A stretch of DNA of 59,653 bases from a virus. The stretch is from the IMG/VR virus record IMGVR_UViG_3300042691_012584, positions 1 through 59,653 of that record, one strand, 5' to 3'. This document shows positions 53,757-59,653 of the stretch, piece by piece; position 1 is the stretch's first letter; every line of letters starts with the position of its first letter. The notes under the pieces are model-generated. The model saw only the letters and a program-made list of their open reading frames with translations, was not told where the DNA came from and did not search any database. The position numbers and the translations under genes were made by a program.

Positions 53757-54173
53757 TTAGGTAAGCAGGGCTTCGGCGTCGATCGAGACCTCGTAGGCCA
53801 CCCGGCCCGCCAGCGTGGCATCGGCCACGTTGGTGACGTAGGTGAACGAGTCCGCCGCCGCGATCGCGATGGGGGTGGAGAACGTCGTCGCCGTGCTGAT
53901 TACGCGCGCGCGAACGACCGACCCGATGGCCGAAGTGCCGGCCGTCATGGTCGCCAGCGTGGTCGTGGTCGTGCCCGACACGTTGATGACGCGGGCAAGA
54001 GCGCCCGTGCCCGTGCCGGCCGCCGTGACCTGATAGGCGACGTTCCAAAGGTCCTGCGCCGCCGGGTGCAGGATCGAAGCGGAGACGGCGAGCGTGCCGG
54101 CCGCCGAAGACCCACCCTGGACCAGCGTTCGGCCCGCGTAGGTGGGGTGATCATACGATACACTGTAAGCCAT
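53757..54173 (-). CDS. Head decoration-like / minor head protein
   Basis: 138 residues, almost entirely beta-type (VSYDHPTYAGRTLVQGGSSA; AYQVTAAGTGTGALARVINVSGTTT; FTYVTNVADATLAGRVAYEVSID). It follows the major capsid gene, as decoration proteins commonly do. TAAGGAGC ribosome site. Confidence 0.65.
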   Translation of the reverse strand: MAYSVSYDHPTYAGRTLVQGGSSAAGTLAVSASILHPAAQDLWNVAYQVTAAGTGTGALARVINVSGTTTTTLATMTAGTSAIGSVVRARVISTATTFSTPIAIAAADSFTYVTNVADATLAGRVAYEVSIDAEALLT

Positions 54174-54201
54174 GGCTTTAGCTCCTTATCCACGGCAGTT
54201 G

Positions 54202-54239
54202 AAAAAAGACGGGGCGCAGTCGTCAGACCATGCCCCGTT
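54202..54239 (-). terminator. Terminator after the major capsid gene
   Basis: Minus strand ACGGGGC and GCCCCGT pair around a 16-base loop and are followed by CTTTTTTC. Partial termination here would raise capsid mRNA over downstream genes. Confidence 0.75.
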
Positions 54240-54253
54240 CGGCCGCCGTGGTA

Positions 54254-55249
54254 TCAGGCGGCGGAGTCCCATTTGATGATGCGGGCGTTCGTGGCGGCCG
54301 GATCGTTGCCCGAAGAGTAGATGATGCCAAACCCTTCGAGCGCATACCAAGCCATGCCAAGCGACCGGCCGTAGTCGGACGGGATCTTGCCACGAACCTC
54401 GGGCGGAACCGAAATGACCTCGGCCACCGTGTCGGCGCCCATGAAGAAGCACCAATCGGCCTGGCTCGAAGACCACACCACGCCGTCCGGGATCGTGGTC
54501 GCACCCGACGCGGCACGACCACGCGGGATGTTGGTCTGCTCGATGAAGCGGCAGCCCTCGAAGCGACCGATCTCGCCGCGCAGGATCTTCGCGTACCCGC
54601 TTTCGACGTACTGGCTCACCGTCTCCAGCTCGTTCCGCAGGACGCGGTAGCCAGTGGGGCGGCCGATCGCCATGTAGTCGTCCCCGGAATATGCGGGGAT
54701 GTTCCGTTCCTTCATCGTGTCCACGATGGCGCGGACGTGGTACTTGTTGAGCGCCGACGAGTTGGTGGCGGTCGCCGTGCCGTTCGTGGTCAGAACGCCG
54801 GCCGCAGCCGTCGCCGTGCCCACGTAACGGAGCGCCGTCTTGTTGAACTCGGCAAACGCGGCGCGGTCCAGCGTCTCGCGGCAGTCGCGGGCGAGGACGT
54901 TGCGGGTGACCTCGTTCACCGAATGCTTGGCGAAATAATCGACAAGCGAGGTGAACGGAACGGCCCGGCCCCACTCCAACACGGTCGCCGTGCCCTGAGT
55001 GACGCGGAAGTTCGTCTCAGGCATCGCCGTCGTTTCCGCCAGCGTCGTCGCGGTGCCGTCCAGCTTCGAGTAGACGTTCCACGTCACGGTCTGGCCGTGG
55101 TGGAGGCCCTTGTCGCTGAAGTCCTGGGCATCGCAAAGCTGGCGGAACTTGTTGGTGGAACGCACCTCGGTGCGCAGGACGTCCGACAGTTCGTCGGCAT
55201 AGAGGAACCCGCCAAGCGAGTTCGTGGACCAAACCTGACCAGCAGGCAT
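54254..55249 (-). CDS. Major capsid protein (N4 gp56 family)
   Basis: 331 residues. QVWSTNSLGGFLYADELSDVLRTEVRSTNKFRQLCD (about residues 5-40), GQTVTWNVYSKLDGTATTLAETTAMPETNFRVTQGTATVLEWGRAVPFTS and GDDYMAIGRPTGYRVLRNELETVSQYV fit the N4-gp56 type of HK97-fold capsid proteins. Conserved C-terminal IPSDYGRSLGMAWYALEGFGIIY. Encoded after the scaffold gene, as usual. Confidence 0.9.
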   Translation of the reverse strand: MPAGQVWSTNSLGGFLYADELSDVLRTEVRSTNKFRQLCDAQDFSDKGLHHGQTVTWNVYSKLDGTATTLAETTAMPETNFRVTQGTATVLEWGRAVPFTSLVDYFAKHSVNEVTRNVLARDCRETLDRAAFAEFNKTALRYVGTATAAAGVLTTNGTATATNSSALNKYHVRAIVDTMKERNIPAYSGDDYMAIGRPTGYRVLRNELETVSQYVESGYAKILRGEIGRFEGCRFIEQTNIPRGRAASGATTIPDGVVWSSSQADWCFFMGADTVAEVISVPPEVRGKIPSDYGRSLGMAWYALEGFGIIYSSGNDPAATNARIIKWDSAA

Positions 55250-55289
55250 GTTCGTATTCCTTCTACCGGCGCATCACTGCGCGAGTTTC

Positions 55290-56468
55290 TCAGGCGAAGC
55301 GAAGTCCACGGGACGCACGCTCTTCAGCGATGATGTCCGCGGGGGTCTTCGGCTTGGGCGGCTGGGGTGCAGGCGCCCGGATGGATGCGGCATGAGTAGG
55401 CTTGGACAGGTTCGCCTTCGCATCCTTGCGGGACTGAAGAGCGGCCTGAGCCGGCGGCGCGAACTTCGCCTTCGTTTCTTTCGCTGCCGTGTCGAAGATC
55501 GTCATGGTCGGCCGCGCATAGCCGAGACGTACCGCCTCACGGTGGTAAAAACCGATCTGGGCGGGCGTCAGGGATGCCAGTACGCGGGGGTCGGCGCCTA
55601 CAGTCTCCAAGTCTTCGAGCATCATGCGCTGGGCACGCTGCGCGACGACGGTCTGTAGGTCCTCGTCCTTGGCGACGTCGGGATGACGGTCAGCAAAAGT
55701 CTGTAGGTCGTTTCGTGCCTCGGATGCGATCTGCCAAGCACGCACCCGCTTGTCCACCTCGGCCTGTACGACGTCGGGGGTGAGAGCGGGTGCCTGCTGC
55801 GTACCGCTCTGGCCCTTCAGTGCCTTTGCCAAGGCTTCCTTGATCGTGTCCTTGCTGCCGTAGGCGAGTGCCTCCGCCAGCTTGTCCACGTCATCGTTGC
55901 CCGTTTCGGCCTGCGCGGGGGCGCCGCCGGGGGCGTTCTGGTTCGCGTTGGCGATGCGACCGGCTTCCTGTCGGGCCGTCTCTAGCATCGCCGCCGCTTG
56001 CCGCTGCATTTCGGATGCGTGCTGCATCCGCTGCCGGGCGGCCGATTCGATCTGGTAGTTGCGCCGAAGTTCCTCGACGGTGACTTCGCGCTCCTCGCCG
56101 TTGACCTTGACGCGGATCTTCGTGTCGTCGGCCACGTTCTTCGCGGCGAACTTGCCCTCCCGGTCGCGGGGCTGCTGGGGCTCCCCAGGAACATCCGACG
56201 CCTGTCCCGGTGCGGACGGGGGCGTGTTGTCGTCGTCCCCGTCGTCGTCGTCGTTCGACGGCTCGGGCTGTCCCTGCGCTTCCCGGATCTTCCGGGCCTG
56301 CGCGTCTCGGGCTTTCCGTGCGGCGGCCTCTTCGACGGCATCGCGGCCCGTGAGTTCGGGGCGCTCGTCTACGACCGGCGGCTCGTTGTCCGCGTTAAGG
56401 TCGATCTGCGGCGGGGCATCGGCATTGAAGACTACCGACGCGCCCGAAAGGGTGGCGTCATCAGACAA
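55290..56468 (-). CDS. Scaffolding protein (TTG start)
   Basis: 392 residues. Start is TTG at 56468 (MSDDATLSGASVV) with a GGAG site 10 bases before. Acidic, Pro/Asp-rich N-terminus, then KIRVKVNGEEREVTVEELRRNYQIESAARQRMQHASEM (about residues 118-155), Gln/Ala-rich helices, and a basic C-terminus ending KPKTPADIIAEERASRGLRFA. These are standard features of capsid scaffolds. Directly upstream of the major capsid gene. Confidence 0.85.
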   Translation of the reverse strand: MSDDATLSGASVVFNADAPPQIDLNADNEPPVVDERPELTGRDAVEEAAARKARDAQARKIREAQGQPEPSNDDDDGDDDNTPPSAPGQASDVPGEPQQPRDREGKFAAKNVADDTKIRVKVNGEEREVTVEELRRNYQIESAARQRMQHASEMQRQAAAMLETARQEAGRIANANQNAPGGAPAQAETGNDDVDKLAEALAYGSKDTIKEALAKALKGQSGTQQAPALTPDVVQAEVDKRVRAWQIASEARNDLQTFADRHPDVAKDEDLQTVVAQRAQRMMLEDLETVGADPRVLASLTPAQIGFYHREAVRLGYARPTMTIFDTAAKETKAKFAPPAQAALQSRKDAKANLSKPTHAASIRAPAPQPPKPKTPADIIAEERASRGLRFA

Positions 56469-56576
56469 GGGTAAGGCTCCGTCTAGTGGGAAGTGCGGCG
56501 TCTCACGACGCTGCTCGGCGGCTTGCCCAAGGCCGCTTAGAAGGGCATCCCGACCGAAGTCAGGAACTCGTCGCGG

Positions 56577-58214
56577 TCACCGATCCTCTGGCGCCACGAT
56601 GTTTTGGAATGCCTTGCGCGCCGTCGCCTCTCCCCCAGCGGACAGGCCGCCTGACGGGGCAAATGGGTCGGCAGCCCGAGCGACGGACGACAACAGCGTG
56701 CCGATGCCCTTTCCTTGAAACTCGTCCGCGACCATCAACGCCGTTCCGTCGCCGGTCGGCGCGGCTTGGCCGATGACGTTCTTTCCCTGGACCGCCCAAT
56801 ACTCCCCGGTTGGCTTCCCGTACCGGGTGACCGCAACGATCTTGACCTTGCTGCCGTCAGCCAAGGTGTCAGTCCGGACCAGACGCGGGGGCTCCCCAAG
56901 GCCGACCATCAGTTCCCGGATTGGCTCCGGGCGTTGCGGGCCGAATGGCCGATCCGGGATGCGCTTTCCGTCCGGGTTGATCGCTGCGACGTACTCGTCC
57001 TCGGTCATTCCGCGAAGCCGCGCCAGATCATCCGGCGGGATGGTGACGCCACGGACGCTCGCCTGCACGCCCCCGCTTCGCGGCAGGACGATCATGTCAT
57101 CCGGTGCGATGCCCTGGGAGGAGTAAGGGGTCGTTGCCGCTCGCTGCTCAGGCGTGAAGTCGGCGCGGGACTGGACGTCGCGGGCTTCTACCTCGCCGGA
57201 CACATTCCGATAGGCGTTGTAAGCGCCCGTGCCATACCCCGGCACCTGTCGGGCGCCAGCCGTCGCATCGGTCAAATCCTGACGGAGCGATTGCAGCATC
57301 GGATGGGACGCGAGAAACGCTGAAACCTCTTCCGATGGCACCCCGAAACGGTTGCCGAGCATTTTCGCAACCGCCTCATCCATCCCCGCGTCCGTCAGGG
57401 GGTAGGGATACGGCTGGCCGAACTTCGATGCGAAATCGTCGCGGAACCGCTGCATTGCAGGGCTTCTGTTGAGAGCCTGCGTGGTTTCCTCAACCCGGCG
57501 CCGGGCATTGTCCATCCCGGCTTCAATGCCGCCCACGCTCGCGCCGGGCGCGAACCCCTCGCGCTGCTGTACGGCGTGCTGGATTTCGTGAAGCGCCGTT
57601 GACCGGCGCACGTCCTGCGTCGGGCCTTCCGCAACGATGGTCTTCGTGTCGGGGTAGAACTTCCCCCGTTGCGGACCCGGACGGATGGACTGCTGTAGCT
57701 GCGCCCACAAGTCGGGATAGGCATCCTGCACGTCCGGGTGCTGTAGGGCCTCGTATCCCGGTGGGGCGCCACGCGGCGTCTCTAGGAAAGCCTCGTTGTC
57801 CGGTATCTCAAACCGCCACTTCTGATCCGGCCCTTGGAACCACCCCGTCGCTGCACGGATGGCTTCCGGCTCGGCTCCCTTGCCCGCCATGTCCTCGGCC
57901 ACCCGTAGCTTCGCGAGGTCGGCGGTCTTCGCCCCCATGCCCGCGAAGATGCCCGCAACCGGCATCGCCCCCATGAAGGGGTTGGCGAACACTTCATCAA
58001 ACCGCGCGCGACCCTCTTCCGGGGTGCGGTTGATGATCTGGGCAAGTGCCTCACGACCCGACGCCGCACGGGGCGCATAGGCAGGATCAGCGGCGATCCC
58101 CTGCAACAACTCCCCACGCGATGCGAGGTAATCCGAAATGTCCCCCGCCAGAGCGCGCAGCGTATCGGCCGGCGTGGCGCGAGGCCCGCCGCTTCTGCCC
58201 GTCCCTGGTCCCAT
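56577..58214 (-). CDS. Large polyvalent-type virion protein with metallopeptidase-like motif
   Basis: 545 residues. N-terminal MGPGTGRSGGPRATPADTL matches the tag of the 178-aa protein at 49828-50364. Around residue 205 is TALHEIQHAVQQREGFAPG, an HExxH-like element of the large polyvalent protein-associated type. The C-terminal 70 residues (WAVQGKNVIGQAAPTGDGTALMVADEFQGKGIGTLL) look like the acetyl-CoA loop region of a GNAT acetyltransferase (QGKGIGTLL). Possibly packaged and injected; the enzymatic activities are inferred from motifs only. Located between scaffold and gmhA. Confidence 0.7.
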   Translation of the reverse strand: MGPGTGRSGGPRATPADTLRALAGDISDYLASRGELLQGIAADPAYAPRAASGREALAQIINRTPEEGRARFDEVFANPFMGAMPVAGIFAGMGAKTADLAKLRVAEDMAGKGAEPEAIRAATGWFQGPDQKWRFEIPDNEAFLETPRGAPPGYEALQHPDVQDAYPDLWAQLQQSIRPGPQRGKFYPDTKTIVAEGPTQDVRRSTALHEIQHAVQQREGFAPGASVGGIEAGMDNARRRVEETTQALNRSPAMQRFRDDFASKFGQPYPYPLTDAGMDEAVAKMLGNRFGVPSEEVSAFLASHPMLQSLRQDLTDATAGARQVPGYGTGAYNAYRNVSGEVEARDVQSRADFTPEQRAATTPYSSQGIAPDDMIVLPRSGGVQASVRGVTIPPDDLARLRGMTEDEYVAAINPDGKRIPDRPFGPQRPEPIRELMVGLGEPPRLVRTDTLADGSKVKIVAVTRYGKPTGEYWAVQGKNVIGQAAPTGDGTALMVADEFQGKGIGTLLSSVARAADPFAPSGGLSAGGEATARKAFQNIVAPEDR

Positions 58215-58217
58215 TGG

Positions 58218-58769
58218 TCACTCCGCAAAGGCGTCTTCAATCATCCCACATAGGATGTGTCCGATGATCGCGTGCATTTCTTGGATGGTGGCGGTGCTGT
58301 CGCCGGGGGCGCGGATGGCGTGGTCCAACAGAGACATGCCCGGAGCGGTCGGCCCGGTGATCATCGCGTGGATGCACGCCCGGCCGGCGTTCGCCTTGAT
58401 GGCATCCACGACGTTCGGGGAGGTGCCCGACGTGGAAATACCGATCAGCACGTCCCCGTCACGGGCCAGCGCCCGGACCTGTCGCGCGAACACATCCCCG
58501 AACCCGTAGTCGTTCCCGATCGCCGTCAGTGCCGACGTGTCCGTGGTGAGCGCGATGGCGGGCAGCGCGCGGCGTTCCCGCTTGTAGCGGCCCGTCAGTT
58601 CCGCCGCCCAGTGCTGGGCATCCGCCGCGCTACCGCCGTTCCCGAACAGCAGGATCTTGCCGCCCGCCTTGATGCTCGCGATGCAATCAGCGGCAAGGGC
58701 TTCAACGGACGGGATCACGGCGTCAAGTTCGTCTAGTGCCCGGCGGTGAGCGGCGATGTGGGGGTTCAT
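58218..58769 (-). CDS. gmhA: Sedoheptulose 7-phosphate isomerase
   Basis: 183 residues, close to the family norm of about 190. SIS-fold motifs: LLFGNGGSAADAQHWAAELTGRYKRERRALPAIALTTDTSALTAIGNDYGFGDVF (about residues 41-95) and VLIGISTSGTSPNVVDAI. The four zinc/active-site residues of GmhA appear as His53, Glu57, Gln163 and His171, all displaced by the same 8 positions from the E. coli numbering (61, 65, 172 minus 1 offset aside, 180). It converts sedoheptulose 7-phosphate to heptose 7-phosphate, the HldE substrate. Lies in the head operon. Confidence 0.9.
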   Translation of the reverse strand: MNPHIAAHRRALDELDAVIPSVEALAADCIASIKAGGKILLFGNGGSAADAQHWAAELTGRYKRERRALPAIALTTDTSALTAIGNDYGFGDVFARQVRALARDGDVLIGISTSGTSPNVVDAIKANAGRACIHAMITGPTAPGMSLLDHAIRAPGDSTATIQEMHAIIGHILCGMIEDAFAE

Positions 58770-59050
58770 TCCGCGTAGTCCTGCGCCCGAAGTTCGCCGG
58801 CCGCCAGTTGACCGCCCTGGATCGCCGTCTCAATCCACTGCCGCATTTCGAGGAACACCCGCGCATCCGCCTGCGCCCGTGCGATGATCCCGACGTCCGT
58901 GGGGTCCGCGTCGATCAGTTCCGCCACGGCCCCTTGATACCGCTGTTCCGCACACGCTACGAGATGCTTGTAGGCGGTGCTCTCGCGGAACACCTCCATC
59001 TCGATCCCGAGGTGCGCTCGGGCCATGCGCTCTTGGATCGCGGCAGACAT
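58766..59050 (-). CDS. Hypothetical helical protein of the head operon
   Basis: 94 residues: MSAAIQERMARAHLGIEMEV, HLVACAEQRYQGAVAELIDA, FLEMRQWIETAIQGGQLAAG. All-helical. ATGA overlap with gmhA. Minor head or chaperone role by position. Confidence 0.6.
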   Translation of the reverse strand: MSAAIQERMARAHLGIEMEVFRESTAYKHLVACAEQRYQGAVAELIDADPTDVGIIARAQADARVFLEMRQWIETAIQGGQLAAGELRAQDYAE

Positions 59051-59052
59051 GC

Positions 59053-59178
59053 TTACTTCTTGCCGCCCTTAACCGGCTTCTTCACCATGCCACCCTTCTT
59101 GTAACCGGCGGCCTTCTTCATGCACCCGCCAGCCTTCTTGCAAGCGGCCGGGTTCGGACAAGATGCACAAGCCATCAT
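59053..59178 (-). CDS. Cys/Lys-rich small protein (41 aa)
   Basis: MMACASCPNPAACKKAGGCM then KKAAGYKKGGMVKKPVKGGK. Cys at 4, 7, 13 and 19 could bind a metal; the lysine-rich tail (GYKKGGMVKK) resembles small basic virion proteins that contact DNA. ATGA overlap with the gene before. Not found by usual length cut-offs. Confidence 0.6.
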   Translation of the reverse strand: MMACASCPNPAACKKAGGCMKKAAGYKKGGMVKKPVKGGKK

Positions 59179-59372
59179 CGCTTTGATCCTTTCGTGTTGG
59201 CGCGGCGCTCGGCCGCCTTCATCTGGCGCTGGAGCTTCGCGGCGCCGATCTCGCGAGTGGCTTTCGCCGTCGTGACGAACTCACCCTTCGACAACCTCGC
59301 GGGGACGCTGTCGCTCGTCCCCGTGCCCGGCCCCTTGACCTTGCCGCCCTTGCGATAATCCGTGCGGGTCAC
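59175..59372 (-). CDS. GPGTGTSDS-motif small virion protein
   Basis: 65 residues starting at GTG 59372 (GTGA overlap). GGKVKGPGTGTSDSVPARLSKGEFVTTAKATREIG (about residues 9-43) is a widely recurring phage motif (G..GPGTGTSDSIPArLS.GEyVi.A), found in tail and internal proteins. Related GPGTG tags open two other proteins of this phage. Confidence 0.75.
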   Translation of the reverse strand: MTRTDYRKGGKVKGPGTGTSDSVPARLSKGEFVTTAKATREIGAAKLQRQMKAAERRANTKGSKR

Positions 59373-59485
59373 TTTTTCGCCGCCCGCATATTATCGACGA
59401 GCGTCGGATAAGGCCGGCCCGCCTCGTTGATCCCCCCGCTCTTGGACTTCCCGGCGCTACGCTGCCAAGCGGGGCTTTTCGCCAT
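59369..59485 (-). CDS. SPAWQR-type small phage protein (38 aa)
   Basis: MAKSPAWQRSAGKSKSGGIN then EAGRPYPTLVDNMRAAKK. The pattern SPAWQRKeGKn..GGLN.kGR is common among very small phage proteins of unknown role. First gene downstream of promoter copy A and its terminator. Confidence 0.65.
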   Translation of the reverse strand: MAKSPAWQRSAGKSKSGGINEAGRPYPTLVDNMRAAKK

Positions 59486-59499
59486 ACGGAGCCTCAAAC

Positions 59500-59528
59500 A
59501 AAAAAGGCCCTATCCGAAGACAGGGGCC
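59500..59528 (-). terminator. Terminator hairpin directly after promoter copy A
   Basis: Minus strand GGCCCCTGTC-TTCG-GATAGGGCC-TTTTTT: stem with a UUCG-type tetraloop and six T. It lies between promoter copy A and the start of the head operon (ATG 59485), so head genes would need antitermination or come from elsewhere. Confidence 0.85.
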
Positions 59529-59569
59529 ATTCTCAATTTCACCGTACCATGTTCGAAGCCTTGCGGCAA
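59529..59569 (-). promoter_or_regulatory. Late-type promoter module, copy A
   Basis: Minus strand TTGCCG (59569-59564), 17-base spacer, TACGGT (59546-59541), then GAAATTGAGAAT. Its spacer and -35 lie within the first codons of the P63C remnant on the other strand. Directs the head/gmhA operon. Confidence 0.75.
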
Positions 59570-59653
59570 CTAAGCCGCTTTCTGGCATTCCTTCGGGCAC
59601 TGGGCCGTAGCAGGTCGCCAAAGGCTGGAACTGGCGTTCTGACGACCGTCGAC
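59549..59653 (+). pseudogene. P63C-domain protein remnant (5' part)
   Basis: ATG at 59549 opens MFEALRQLSRFLAFLRALGRS and continues past the end of the window into base 70 onward (bases 59585-59653 repeat 1-69). See the 3' part at 1-241. RALGRSRSPKAGTGV is the characteristic start of P63C proteins. Confidence 0.6.
59585..59653. repeat. Terminal direct repeat, right copy
   Basis: Identical to bases 1-69; marks the closing point of the circular assembly. Confidence 0.95.

Overview
The window is a complete or nearly complete, GC-rich dsDNA phage genome of about 59.6 kb. Bases 1-69 are repeated exactly at 59585-59653, and one reading frame (a P63C-domain remnant) continues across that join. The molecule is therefore best read as a circle, opened arbitrarily, of about 59,584 unique bases. 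Portal, terminase, N4 gp56-type major capsid protein, adaptor and several internal/ejection-type proteins are present. There is no tape measure, tail tube or sheath, which points to a short-tailed (podovirus-like) particle. DUF1194, P63C, GTA-type holin and PGDYG relatives and the base composition suggest an alphaproteobacterial host; this is inference.

Layout. (1) 219-12863, minus strand: repressor-like HTH, HNH, small and large terminase, small accessory genes (including a histidine phosphatase), portal, then collagen-like and lectin-like fibre genes. (2) 12864-13815: divergent control region and a three-gene plus-strand cassette ended by a terminator. (3) 13816-23035, minus strand: small regulators, a vWA protein, RusA, a lambda-O-like initiator with 7-bp iterons and an AT-rich tract inside its gene (candidate origin), two ParB-fold proteins, two tiny membrane proteins, and a GIY-YIG-HTH fusion behind a YdaS-like repressor. 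(4) 23036-23320: immunity-like switch with divergent promoters and three related 17-bp operators. (5) 23321-33961, plus strand: long early operon with Gp157, Rad52, a DUF968-type nuclease and a family of duplicated proteins sharing a DPEAVLKxME tail. (6) 34022-48833, minus strand: holin, lysozyme, phosphoesterase, ejection proteins, tail hub and fibres, interrupted by a single-gene plus-strand moron. (7) 48850-49831: plus-strand cassette with palindromic operators. (8) 49828-59485, minus strand: LPS-sugar genes, capsid, scaffold, GmhA and tiny virion-type proteins.

The most notable system is a phage-borne ADP-heptose pathway in the late genes: GmhA (complete zinc ligands), a full-length bifunctional HldE, and a methyltransferase fused to a GT9 heptosyltransferase-like domain. 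A histidine phosphatase elsewhere in the late genes could fill the missing GmhB step. A second is a control module present three times: a sigma70-like promoter (spacer exactly 17), a conserved initial transcribed stretch AAATTGAGAAT, and at once a terminator hairpin. This is the architecture of antitermination-controlled late promoters. At least three genes appear to be transcribed without a leader.

No integrase, DNA polymerase, reverse transcriptase, CRISPR array or tRNA gene was recognised. All family assignments are by eye from the translated sequence.
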